A DNA stretch of 64,000 bases from Tethya wilhelma (Eukaryota; Porifera; Demospongiae; Tethyida; Tethyidae), in contig CAXIPT010000001.1 in the NCBI GenBank assembly GCA_964030475.1, forward strand, positions 16,846,269 to 16,910,268, written 5' to 3'. Positions 24,733 through 35,529 of the stretch are shown piece after piece. The translations under genes were made by a program, and so were the position numbers. The notes beneath the pieces are model-generated. The model saw only the letters and a program-made list of their open reading frames with translations. It was not told the origin of the DNA and did not search any database. Numbering within the stretch: position 1 is the first letter of the stretch; each line of letters begins with the position of its first letter.

Positions 24733-26590
24733 TCAATAAACATATTCGTATGCTTCTTGTTCTTGTGTTAAAGTTAGTCCCCTCCTCTCATGGGGTCTGT
24801 CTTGAGAGGTGACGCCATAGGCTTGGTTCTGCTCAGTATCAACACTACCAGTCTGGGTTGGGTTGACTCCATACACAATGTTGTGTTTCATTTCAATGTT
24901 GTCTGGTGTCTTTAGAGCAGGAGAATCAACTCTAGGACTCTCATTTCCATTGTGTGTACCCCTCCTTCCTATCATGTCAGAGTGTGTTGCACGTTTTATG
25001 TTAACATTAGTAAAGCTAGAAAAGTAAATTTCTTTATGTGACAGTACTATCGTGTATGCATAGATAATTTTATGCTATACATATATGCACAAACAGAAAC
25101 ATTTTGTTGGCAGTACATTGCAGTCAATGATCTATAAAATTAGAGCACACAGAAGAAAGTAAAATTCTTCAAAATCGACAAACCACGAATATTTTTATCC
25201 TCAACTAATAATACAGTACACATGCATTGCATATGCAGCTATTATACCTTGCCAATGAGTATTTGCTCCTTGTTTCAATAGTCTAATGGTCAGCCTTTGG
25301 TGTATGTTCACCACTGAGAGAATGATAACTAGAACCAGTAGTAGAGCAGCTGTCCCTCCTGCCACTCCCCCTACCAATAGAGCACTCACAGACTCAGGTT
25401 CTGGTTGGAGACATGAACATGGATTTATGAGTTCACAATTCATTCCTTCAAATCCTGCTGCACATTGACACTCATATTCTCCGGTAGTGTCATCAGGAGT
25501 ACAGGTTGCCCCATTCTCACAGGGATCACTGACACAAGGATCTATAACAAATCATGCTGCTGTAGTACTTTATTGAAATTTTAGTTTCGTGACTCACCAA
25601 TAATCATGCATTTGTCTCCAATGAATCCTTGAAGACACTGAGTACAATTGGTAGCAATGGCTCTGTTCTCTTCAACACAGACAATGCTCCCACCACTAGT
25701 ACAGTTGTACACTCCCTCTACTGGCTCACAGAATATGTTACAATTTGATCCATAGTAGTTCTCAGAGCAGGCACATTCTAACAAAGGATTTCTATTCTCA
25801 TTTATACAAATAATCCTTCCATTATTGTCACAGTTGTACACTCCCTCTACTGGCTCACAGAAGGTGGTACAGTCAGAGCCATAGTAGTTCTCAGAGCAGT
25901 TCACTTGAAAACTCATGGAAAGTTGTGATATGTTGTGAATCCCAGTGTAAGTTGTTTCCTCAGTCAATCCAGCTCCAAGTTGGAGTTGATCACAGTTAAT
26001 GAGAAACCTGTCTATTATTCCTTCTGTCTCATTTGGTGCCTGATTGTTGTTGATTCTATCAAATCCATCTACGAGGAGCTGAATTCTTCCCTGTAAGTAA
26101 AACAACAAGATTAATAGACTTTTTGCTTGCATGTGTCTATAACTCACTGTCCAAGGTGAAGTGCCAGTTAGTGTGCTTGGGTTTGGTGAACCAAGAAATC
26201 CACCAGGACCAACAGAGAAGGTCTCGTGGTTCTGAGTAGTTTGACTTCGAGTGAAGAAGGGGAATCCAATGTTGGGTGCAGTCTCCAGTGGTGCATTGAA
26301 TGGTCTCAGAATGTAGCGAAACCTGGTATCACATCTAAATACTCCAGTGTTCTGACAGCTCTCAGTGCGTAGAGGATCATCACAACAAACTGGTATACCA
26401 TTTGTCCCACATTCAGCACACAGACCAGTTGGGTTCCAGTACTCATAGAAACGTATAGTGAAATCAAAATTAGCCTCTACACTCACCTATATTTGAGAAT
26501 GTCAAGTTTATTCTACTCTCTCTGTATATTGCTGTACAGTAAACTTACTATGATGATGCATAACAGCAGAGCCAAATGATTCACCTCCAT
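24733..26590 (-). CDS. Delta-like Notch ligand, two DSL domains (copy I)
   Basis: An intact five-exon model: 26549-26590, 26148-26486, 25598-26090, 25248-25541, 24733-24968; 467 aa. Residues 1-14 are the signal peptide MEVNHLALLLCIII. Residues 15 to about 190 form an MNNL-like region, with the cysteine cluster CAEC...VCCDD...ESCQN...FRCDT and, after the intron, GRIQLLVDGFDR. DSL 1 starts near 192 (NCSENYYGSDCTTFCEP) and DSL 2 near 234 (NYYGSNCNIFCEP). One EGF repeat spans about 292-327 (DPCVSDPCENG), a membrane helix about 345-371, and a 78-residue tail holds NIVYGV, NQAYGV and a C-terminal YEYVY. Introns are 62, 57, 56 and 279 nt with phases 0,0,1,1. By family it should bind and activate a Notch receptor on a neighbouring cell. 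It has fewer EGF repeats than bilaterian Delta. The strongest reference gene of the array. Confidence 0.88.
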
Positions 26591-26603
26591 TTTCAGTCTT
26601 TAA

Positions 26604-26618
26604 TGCACTTTGACCTTA
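26604..26618 (-). promoter_or_regulatory. DR1-like nuclear-receptor element 5' of copy I
   Basis: Reads TAAGGTCAAAGTGCA on the coding strand, 14 nt 5' of the start codon. AGGTCA plus one A plus AGTGCA is close to a DR1 site. The same block is kept 5' of copies F, K and M (14563-14577, 31259-31273, 37232-37246). It could be promoter or 5' UTR; binding is inferred only. Confidence 0.45.
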
Positions 26619-26801
26619 GTCTGTGACCATGCAGTTGATTAAATTCTGTGGTTAATGACTTTTTTCCTATATGAATAATTAGAAGTGTTCACTTTGGTAC
26701 ATGATCTACATTCTTTTATGCTGCATGCAGTAAATTTTATCTCTAATGAAACTTTCATGAGCCTATACCCTCACCTATATTGAATTGTGTACAATGTGTA
26801 T

Positions 26802-26957
26802 TACCATAAATCGTGAAAATTTCGTAGTTGCTGCGGAGTACGAAAATTAAACGTACGAAAAATTGCAAAATAGTGGGTGGGGCTCTGTAATGCGGCGATG
26901 CTACGAAAATTATTCAACATGAAAATTTAACGTACGAAAATTTCACGATTTACGGTA
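26802..26957. mobile_element. TA-flanked MITE (mariner-like)
   Basis: Terminal inverted repeats of over 20 bp (CCATAAATCGTGAAAATTTC at the left, almost exact complement at the right) are bounded by TA on both sides. The paralogous spacer at 31441-31470 has the empty site with one TA. TA duplication fits Tc1/mariner-type mobilisation. Confidence 0.8.
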
Positions 26958-27004
26958 GTACATGTACATACACTCTTCTATATTTACATTCAAGAGCCAC
27001 CTAC

Positions 27005-27046
27005 TACTAGTACCAAGAAGGTAAACTGTGTCAAGAAGTAATCCAT
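27005..27046 (-). other. Second-type signal-peptide exon (MDYF type)
   Basis: 42 nt encode MDYFLTQFTFLVLV followed by GTAGGT in phase 0, 415 nt upstream of the MEVN signal exon of copy I. The paralogous exon at 31502-31547 is broken by a stop and a length change, so this one may or may not be in use. Confidence 0.4.
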
Positions 27047-27421
27047 CAATTTATTGCCAACATGCAGCTATACTAGCAGGCTAATCATGCTTACATTTTG
27101 TCTCACTATAGCTAATACCCTTATATGGACTACTCTGTATGTTGTAACCACATGCAGTGTAACTGAATGTTGTTTTTCTAAACTCCTTTCCTAGTGACAG
27201 ATATGGTTGTCTTGCACCAGTCAATTATGCATGTGTGTATATATGCATGCTAATGAGTTTGCGTTACTTAAAGTCTTCCATTTTGATGTCAGTCAATTAA
27301 AAGTAGCTTATTGTACAAATGCACAATTTCAATAATATTTTATATCCTTGACTCTATATATATATACATGTAGTAATATGTGATAGTATGCATGCACCTC
27401 TATTCTGTATCACAGTGTACA

Positions 27422-29186
27422 TTAATAAACATATTCGTATGCTTCTTGTTCTTGTGTTGAAGTTGGTCCCCTCCTCTTATGGGGTCTGTCTTGAGGGGTG
27501 ACACCATAGGCTTGGTTCACCTCAGTGTCAACACTATCAGTCTGGGTTGGGTTGACTCCATACACAATGTTGTGTTTCATTTCAATGTTGTCTGGTGTCT
27601 TTAGAGCAGGAGAATCAACTCTAGGACTCTCATTTCCATTGTGTGTACGCCTACTTCCTATCATGTCAGAGTGTGTTGCACATATTATGTTAATATATAG
27701 TAAATGTAGAAGAGTAAATTCTTTTATGTGACAGTATTATCGTGTATACATAAGACAATTTTATGCTATACGCATAAGCACAAACAGAAACATTTTATTG
27801 GTGGTACATTGCAGTCAATGACCAATAAGATTAAAGCACACAGAAATCGACTAAACATGAAGATTTTTAGCCTCAACTAATAATACAGTATACATGCATA
27901 TATGCAGCTATTATACCTTGCCAATGAGTATTTGCTCCTTGTTTCAATTGTCTGATGGTCAGCCTCTGGTGTATATTCACCACTGAGAGAATTATGATGA
28001 CTAGAACCAGTAGTAGAGCAGCTGTCCCTCCTGCCACTCCCCCTACCAATGGAACACTCACAGACTCAGGTTCTGGTTGGAGACATGAACATGGATTTAT
28101 AACGAGTTCACAGTTCATTCCTTCAAATCCTGCTGCACATTGACAATCATATTCTCCAGTAGTGTCATCGGGAGTACAGGTTGCCCCATTCTCACAGGGA
28201 TCACTGACACAAGGATCTACATAAAGTGTAAACAAATTTATAATCATTTCATCAAAATCAATGACCTACCTTTCAGACAGCTCTCTCCAATATATCCAGA
28301 AACACATGAGATACAATTGGTGGCTGGGTTCCTTCCTGTTAAACATTCAGTGCAATTAGAAGAATTCCGTGTACTTTCAACACAGACAATGCTCCCATTA
28401 TTGTCACAGTTGTACACTCCCTCTACTGGCTCACAGAAGGTAGTACAGTCGGAGCCATAGTAGTTCTCTGAGCAGTTCACTTGAAAACTGATGGAAAGTT
28501 GTGATATGTTGTGAATCCCAGTGTAAGTTGTTTCATTAGTCAATCCAGCTCCAAGTTGGAGTTGATCAAGGTTAATGAGAAACCTGTCTATTATTCCTTC
28601 TGTTTCATTTCTCATTACAGCACTGTTTCCAGTGTTAAATCTATCAACTGCATCTACGAGGAATTGAATTGTTCCCTGTAAATAGGACAACCATGGTTTA
28701 TAAGACATTTTTTGAACTATACACATGATTGACTCACTGTCCACGGCAAAGTTTCCATTTGTGTGCTTGGATTCAGTGGTGAACCAAGAAATCCACCAGG
28801 ACCAACAAAGAAGGTCTCATGGTTCTCATTAGTATGACTTAGAGTGAAGAAGGGGAATCCAGTGTTGGGTGCAGTCTCCAGTGATGCATTGAATGGTCTT
28901 AGAATGTAGCGAAACCTGGTATCACATCTAAATACTCCAGTGTTCTGACAGCTCTCAGTGCGTAGAGGATCATCACAACAAACTGGTATTATACCATTTG
29001 TCCCACATTCAGCACACAGACCAGTTGGGTTCCAGTACTCATAGAAACGTACTGTGAAATCAAAATTAGCCTCTACACTCACCTATATTTGAGCAAATTA
29101 TGTCAAGTAAGTCTGTCTCTATTGTTGTGTGGCTGATAACTTACTACAAAGATACAGAAGAATAGAAGAACCACTGAGTACTCCAT
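27422..29186 (-). CDS. Delta-like Notch ligand, single DSL (copy J)
   Basis: Five exons without lesions: 29145-29186, 28738-29082, 28270-28675, 27917-28216, 27422-27657; 442 aa. Signal peptide MEYSVVLLFFCIFV; MNNL-like module; one DSL (NYYGSDCTTFCEP) followed by a Cys-rich stretch with two CxxC pairs and GYIGESC; one EGF (DPCVSDPCENGATC); a short linker with PCSC before PEPESVSVPL and the membrane helix; tail with NIVYGV, NQAYGV and YEYVY. The tail is nearly the same as that of copy I, while the DSL exon resembles copies L and N, so exons have been reassorted between members. Expected to be a membrane-bound Notch ligand. Confidence 0.87.
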
Positions 29187-29201
29187 TTTCAGTTTTAGCT
29201 A

Positions 29202-29216
29202 TGCCCTTTGACCTTA
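29202..29216 (-). promoter_or_regulatory. DR1-like nuclear-receptor element 5' of copy J
   Basis: Reads TAAGGTCAAAGGGCA on the coding strand, 16 nt 5' of the ATG: AGGTCA, one A, AGGGCA. Identical or near-identical blocks lie at 1600-1614, 4109-4123, 20192-20206, 33762-33776, 35163-35177 and 39735-39749, each just upstream of an MEYS/MKYS signal exon. Confidence 0.5.
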
Positions 29217-29540
29217 TGCATGCACACATGATTTTACATCCTGTTGGACTTACATAAAAACTGTGAAGATACTTTAGCACAACCATTGAAATAAACCCAA
29301 TTTTCAGTTTTCTAGTGATGTACTTTGGCCTCATTTAAATTTTTTGCTATACATTATTCTTAAAACTTGTATAATATTATAGTTGGCAAGCACCCAATTA
29401 ATGACCCAATCAATAATTATTGTAATTAGCACTGTTGTTATTTGTTGTACAACTTAATTCTTATCTAAACTAGCCTAAAACAACACTGCTCTCTTATGGA
29501 ACTGTCAGTGACACATGAAATGGAGTCTTAATTTGGATAA

Positions 29541-31245
29541 TTAAATGTAGTCATATTCAACATCCTCTTCATCTTGTGTTGCATGTGGTCTGTCTTGAGA
29601 GGTGACACCGTAGGCTTGGTTCACCTCAGTGTCAATGTTCCCAGTCTGGGTTGGGTTGACTCCATACACAATGTTGTGTTTCATTTCAATGTTGTCTGGT
29701 GTCTTTTGAGTAGGAAAATCTACCATAGGACTCTCATACATACGGTCATCTATATGAGTGTACAATTAACCAAGTGTAGCTTGTGCACATGCTGTACTGA
29801 AAGAAACTTTATGATTGTACTCCCTACACATACTGTATCTCAATACCTGAGACATCTAGCTCTCCTCGGTGCTTGGTTCTCAGCTGGAGAGTTAAACAGA
29901 CAATCACTAGAACTAGAATGACGACAATTGCTACCAATACACCACCCACACCTCCAACCACTCCTCCTATCAGTGCTACATCCACTGACTGGGATTCTAT
30001 TGAAGAAGAATAAGTAAACAGGTATCAGTCTAGTCAGATTACTGTAGACCTCACTTCTTTACCTGTTGTTCGATCACAGTTTATTCCTTCAAATCCTGCT
30101 GCACATTGACACTCATATTCTCCAGTAGTGTCATCAGGAGTACAGATTGCCCCATTCCCACAGGGATCACTGGCACAAGGATCTGAATAGCAAATCATGC
30201 TGATGTAGTGCTTTAATTTAAGTTTTAGTTTCATGACTTACCAATAATTATGCATTTGTCTCCAATGAATCCTTGAATGCACTGAGTACAATTAGTAGCA
30301 ATGGCTCGGTTCACGTTAACACAGACAATGCTCCCACCACTAGTACAGTTGTACACTCCCTCTACTGGCTCACAGAATATGTTACAATTTGAACCGTAGT
30401 AGTTCTCAGGGCAGGCACATTCTAACAATGGATTTCTATTCTCATCTATACAAATAATGCTGCCATCACTGCTACAGTTGTACACTCCCTCTACTGGCTC
30501 ACAGAAGGTGGTACAGTCAGAGTCATAGTAGTTCTCAGAGCAGTTCACTTGAAAACTCATGGAAAGTTGTGATATGTTGTGAATCCCAGTGTAAGTTGTT
30601 TCATTAGTCAATCCAGCTCCAAGTTGGAGTTGATCAAGGTCAATGAGAAACCTGTCTATTATTCCTTCTGTCTCATTTCTCATTACAGCACTGTTTCCAG
30701 TGTTAAATCTATCAGTTGCGTCTACTTGTAGTTGAATTCTTTCCTGAAAATAAAACAACTGTGATCAGCTAACATGAAACTAGATATCTTTGACTCACTG
30801 TCCATGGTGAAGTGCCAGTTAGTGTGCTTGGATTTGGTAAACTAAGAAGCCCACCAGGACCAACAGAGAAGGTCTCATAGTTCTCATTAGTATGACTTGG
30901 AGCCGGTGAAGAAGGGGAATCCAGTGTTGGGTGCAGTCTCCAGTGGTGCATTGAATGGTCTTAGAATGTAGCGAAACCTGGTATCACATCTAAATACTCC
31001 AGTGTTCTGACAGCTCTCAGTGCGTAGAGGATCATCACAACAAACTGGTACACCATTTGTCCCACATTCAGCACACAGACCAGTTGGGTTCCAGTACTCA
31101 TAGAAACGTACAGTGAAATCAAAATTAGCCTCTACTCTCACCTATATTTGAGAATGTCAAGTTTAGCATACTCTCTCTGTATATTGCTGTACAGTAAACT
31201 TACTATGATGGTGCATATCAGCAGAGCCAAATGATTCACCTCCAT
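29541..31245 (-). pseudogene. Delta-like ligand, two DSL domains, frameshifted MNNL exon (copy K)
   Basis: Six exons: 31204-31245 (MEVNHLALLICTII), 30799-31141, 30242-30743, 30063-30182 (EGF alone), 29847-29996 (membrane segment ESQSVDVALIGG), 29541-29749 (tail with NIVYGV, NQAYGV, C-terminal VEYDYI). All splice sites and phases fit, with EGF and membrane segment in separate exons, unlike copies I, J and L. The only lesion is a 4-nt insertion (about 30903-30906) in the MNNL exon that shifts the frame. The same insertion occurs in copy M, inside a perfectly duplicated block. If the insertion is real the gene is dead; if it is a base-calling error the product would be about 460 aa. Confidence 0.7.
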
Positions 31246-31950
31246 TTTCAGCCTTTAATGCACTTTGACCTTAGTCTGTGACCATGCAGTTGATTAAATT
31301 CTGTGGTTAATGACTTTTTTTTTGTTCACTTTGCATGGTATATGAGTTACATTCTTTTACAGGCATGCATCAAATTTTTATCTTTATATATAATGAAACT
31401 TTCATGAGCCTATACCCTCACCTATATTGAATTGTGTACTGTGAATATGTATTAGTACATGTACATACACTCTTCTATATTTACATTCAAGAGCCACCTA
31501 CTACTAGTACCAAGAAGGAAACTTGACTATGTCAAGAAGTAACGCATCAATTTATTGCCAATATGCAGCTATAACTAGCAGGCTATAATCTTACTTACAT
31601 TTTGTCTCTACTGTGTAACAGCTAATAGCCTTATATGGACTACTCTGTATGTTGTAACCACAATGTAACTGAATGTTGTTTTACTAAGCTCCTTTCCAAG
31701 TGACAGCTATGGTTGTCTTGCAACAATGGACAACAGTTACTGTTCTTTTTCAATTGATGTTTCTATACATATATGCATGTGTGTATGTGCATGCTTGCTG
31801 ATGAGTTTGTGTTACTTGAAGTTTTTAGTGTTAGTCACTAAAGATAGCTTGTTGTACAAATGCACAATGTCAATAATATTATTTTATATCCCTGAGTCTG
31901 TATAGTACGTGATAGTATGTATGCACCTCTATTCTGTATCACGGTGTACA

Positions 31951-33746
31951 TCAATAAACATATTCATATGCTTCTTGTTCTTGTGTTGAAGTTGGTCCCC
32001 TCCTCTCATGAGGTCTGTCTTGAGAGGTGACACCATAGGCTTGGTTCACCTCAGTGGTAACACTACCAGTCTGGGTTGGGTTGACTCCATAAACAATGTT
32101 GTGTTTCATTTCAAAGTTGTTTGGTGTCTTTAGAGCAGGAGAATCAACCCTAGGACTCTCATTTCCATTGTGTGTATCTCTACAGTAACTTCCTATTATG
32201 TCAAAGTGTGTTGCACATAATAAATATGTTAACATAGTAAAGCTAATTTCTTTATGTGACAGCACTATATTGTGTATGCATAGACAATTTTATGCTATGC
32301 GTATAAGCACAATCAGAAACATTTTGTTGGCAGTACATTGCAGTCAATGATCTATAAAATTAGAGCACATTCACAGAAGATAGTAAAATTCTTCAAAATC
32401 AACAAACCATGAAAATTTTTATCCTCAACTAATAATACAGTACACATGCATATGCAACTATTATACCTTGCCAATGAGTATTTACTCCTTGTTTCAATTG
32501 TCTGATGGTCAGCCTCTGGTGCATGTTCACCACTGAGAGAATGATAACTAGAACCAGTAGTAGAGCAGCTATCCCTCCTGCCACTCCCCCTACCAATGGA
32601 GCACTCACAGACCCAGGCTCTGGTTGGAGACATGTACATGGATTTATGAGTTCACAATTCATTCCTTCAAATCCTGCTGCACATTGACACTCATATTCTC
32701 CAGTAGTGTCATCAGGAGTACAGGTTGCCCCATTCTCACAGGGATCACTGACACAAGGATCTGCATAAAGTGTAAATATTAATTTATGATTTGTCATCAA
32801 GATCAATGACCTACCTTTCAGACAGCTCTCTCCAATATAACCAGAAACACATGAGGTACAATTGGTGGCTGGGTTCCTTCCTGTTAAACATTCAGTGCAA
32901 TTGGTAGAAGAATTCCGTGTACCTTCAACACAGACAATGCTCCCATTATTGTCACAGTTGTACACTCCCTCTACTGGGTCACAGAAGGTGGTACAGTCAG
33001 AGCCATAGTAGTTCTCAGAGCAGTTCACTTGAAAACTGATGGAAAGTTGTGATATGTTGTGAATCCCAGTGTAAGTTGTTTCATTAGTCAATCCAGCTCC
33101 AAGTTGGAGTTGATCAAGGTTAATGAGAAACCTGTCTATTATTCCTTCTGTCTCATTTCGTATTACAGCAATGTTTCCGAAGTTACGTCTGTCAAATGCA
33201 TCTACAAGGAACTGAATTCTTCCCTGGAAATAAGATAACAATGCTCAACAACATTTCATATACTCTGTATGAGTCTAACTCACTATCCATGGAGAAGTGT
33301 TGGTTTTTGTGCTTGGGTTTGACGAACCAAGGAAAGGAAAAGGACTACCAGCATTACTCTCAAGAAACGTTTCATGGTTCGAATTAAAATGACTTGGAGT
33401 TAGGAAAGGTAATTCCTCACTGGGAATGGATACTGATGATGCATTGATTGATCTTAGAATGTAGCGAAACCTGGTATCACATCTAAATACTCCAGTGTTC
33501 TGACAGCTCTCAGTGCGTAGAGGATCATCACAACAAACTGGTGCACCATTTGTCCCACATTCAGCACACAGACCAGTTGGGTTCCAGTACTCATAGAACC
33601 GTACAGTGAAATCAAAATTAGCCTGCACACTCACCTATTGTTTGAGTATAATTTATTATGCCAAGTAAGTGTGTCTCTATTGCTGTGAGGCTGGTATAAC
33701 TTACTACAGAGATACAGAAGAATAGAAGAGCCACTGAGTACTTCAT
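31951..33746 (-). CDS. Delta-like Notch ligand (copy L)
   Basis: Intact five-exon model: 33705-33746 (MKYSVALLFFCISV), 33284-33634, 32815-33223, 32467-32760, 31951-32192; 445 aa. The MNNL-like module has a distinct second half (RSINASSVSIPSEE) compared with copies I and J. One DSL (NYYGSDCTTFCDP), a CxxC-rich stretch, one EGF, membrane helix, tail with NIVYGV, NQAYGV and YEYVY. Intron 3 is only 54 nt, a multiple of three and free of stops, so its retention would add 18 residues without breaking the frame. The MITE-free spacer upstream (33.75-34.47 kb) serves as the empty-site reference for the element at 20.77 kb. Lies wholly inside the perfectly duplicated block. Confidence 0.87.
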
Positions 33747-33761
33747 TTTTAGAGCTATATA

Positions 33762-33776
33762 TGCCCTTTGACCTTA
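33762..33776 (-). promoter_or_regulatory. DR1-like element 5' of copy L
   Basis: TAAGGTCAAAGGGCA, 16 nt 5' of the start codon; same block as at copies J and N. Confidence 0.5.
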
Positions 33777-34473
33777 TGCACACATAAATATGATCTTGCA
33801 TCCTGTTTGTGTCTACGTATAAACTGAAGATAGTTTAGACCAGCCATTGAAATAACCTTGATTTTCAGTTTTAGTGATATGCTTTGACCTTATTTAATTT
33901 TTGTGTTTTAACTATTCATGAAACTTGTGGTTGGCAAGCATCCAATAGAGTATCTGACCAATATTTATCGCAATTGCTCTGAGAAGATGGCATAGACTTC
34001 ACATCTCCAAGTCATCGTCGTTGCACAGCCAATGATGCACTTTGACCTCAGTTACACACTGTAGATTCTATGCTTCATGCTGGTGCACAAGCATCCAATT
34101 ACATAAATACCTAATTAATACTTGTAAATGCTCTTGAGAGGTTTGCTTAAGCACGCTTTACATCTCATTATTGTTGTTACTGTATGTATAGCTAAACATT
34201 TTTGAGGAGTAATATTTTCGCAGTAAGGCAATTACAAAACTTTTTGTGATTTTATTTTCGAGGATTGAGCAGCCCTGCCCCATATGTTACAATATGCTGC
34301 CAAATTTCCTTGAGTAAAATTTTTGCGGATCATTGGTGATCCACTAAAACAGCGAAATTTATACTCTTTGAAAATTTCTAGTTATATGATATTGTAAGTT
34401 TGTATATGCTTATCTAAACTAAGAAAAACAATATTCCTTTCTATTATAGATCTGTCACATGAAAGTCTTTGGA

Positions 34474-35145
34474 TCATTGAATGTAGTCATATTCAACATC
34501 CTGTTCAAATTGTGGTCTGTCTTGAGAGGTGACACCATAGGCTTGATTCACCTCAGTGTTTGTCTCATTTCTCATTACAGCACTGTTTCCAGTGTTAAAC
34601 CTATCAACTGCATCTACAAGAAGTTGAATCCTTCCCTGTAAATAAGACAACAATGTTTTGTGGGGTATTCTTGAACAACACATGATTGACTCACTGTCCA
34701 TGGTGAAGTGTGAGTTAGTGTACTTGGATTTGGTAAACTAAGAAATCCACCAGGACCAACAGAGAAGGTATCATGGTTCTCATTAGTATGACTTGGAGTG
34801 AAGAAGGGGAATGTTAATCCAGTGTTGGGTGCAGTCTCCAGTGGTGCATTGAATGGTCTTAGAATGTAGCGAAATCTGGTATCACATCTAAATACTCCAG
34901 TGTTCTGACAGCTCTCAGTACGTAGAGGATCATCACAACAAACTGATACACCATTTGTCCCACATTCAGCACACAGACCAGTTGGGTTCCAGTACTCATA
35001 GAAATGCACAGTGAAATCAAAATTAGCCTCTACATTCACCTACATATTTTGAGTACATGTCAAGTAAGTCTGTCTCTATTGCTGTGTGGCTGATATAACT
35101 TACTGTAGAGATACAGAAGAATAGAAGAGCCACTGAGTACTCCAT
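34474..35145 (-). CDS. Chimeric short Delta-like gene: MNNL module fused to a tyrosine tail (copy R)
   Basis: Signal exon 35104-35145 (MEYSVALLFFCIST) and MNNL-like exon 34695-35039 are normal. The third exon (34474-34635) starts as usual with GRIQLLVDAVDRF but after the conserved AVMRNET jumps, at 34559/34560, in frame into the middle of a tail exon: TEVNQAYGV, then the C-terminal VEYDYIQ and stop. The product would be 182 aa, with no DSL, EGF or membrane helix, hence secreted. The junction is the right end of the 4,074-bp duplicated block, so an assembly join is a real possibility. The reading frame is kept across it, which is expected by chance one time in three. Confidence 0.45.
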
Positions 35146-35529
35146 TTTCAGTTTTAGATATATGCCCTTTGACCTTATGCATGCACACATGATTTTACAT
35201 CCTGTTTGGGCTTATGTATGAACTGTGAAGATACTTTAGCACAAACATGATTGAAATAACCCCAATTTTCAGTTTTCTATATTTTGACCCCATTTAAATT
35301 TTGTGCTTTATGCTATTCTTGAAACTTGTAGTTGGTAAGTATCCAATTAATGACCTAATCAATATTTACTGTAATTAGTACTCTGAGAGGATGGTATATA
35401 AGTAGACTTCACTCCTTACTGTCAGTATTATTTGTTGCACAAATTAATTCTTATCTAAACTAGCCTAAAACAACACTGCTCTCTAATGGAACTGTATAAG
35501 TGACACATAAAACGGAGTCTTAATTTGGA

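Larger units (their letters stand above)
30486..34559. repeat. 4,074-bp block repeated perfectly at 36,459-40,532 (first copy)
   Basis: Offset is exactly 5,973. At every point I compared, spacers and introns included, the two copies agree. Both ends fall inside exons: the left in the DSL exon of copies K/M, the right in a tail exon. Beyond the left end the two loci are only paralogous, and beyond the right end they are unrelated in position. It is either a very recent duplication or conversion, or the same reads placed twice. Confidence 0.9.

Noticed and set aside
24733..26590. Notch receptor or generic EGF protein instead of ligand
   Set aside because: No LNR, ankyrin or RAM region; the NYYG...C..FC pattern after an MNNL-like module is specific to DSL ligands.
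32352..32639. Alternative-frame open reading frame over the EGF/transmembrane exon (also at 38,325)
   Set aside because: Shadow of the real exon; sequence composition and splice sites support only the Delta-like frame.
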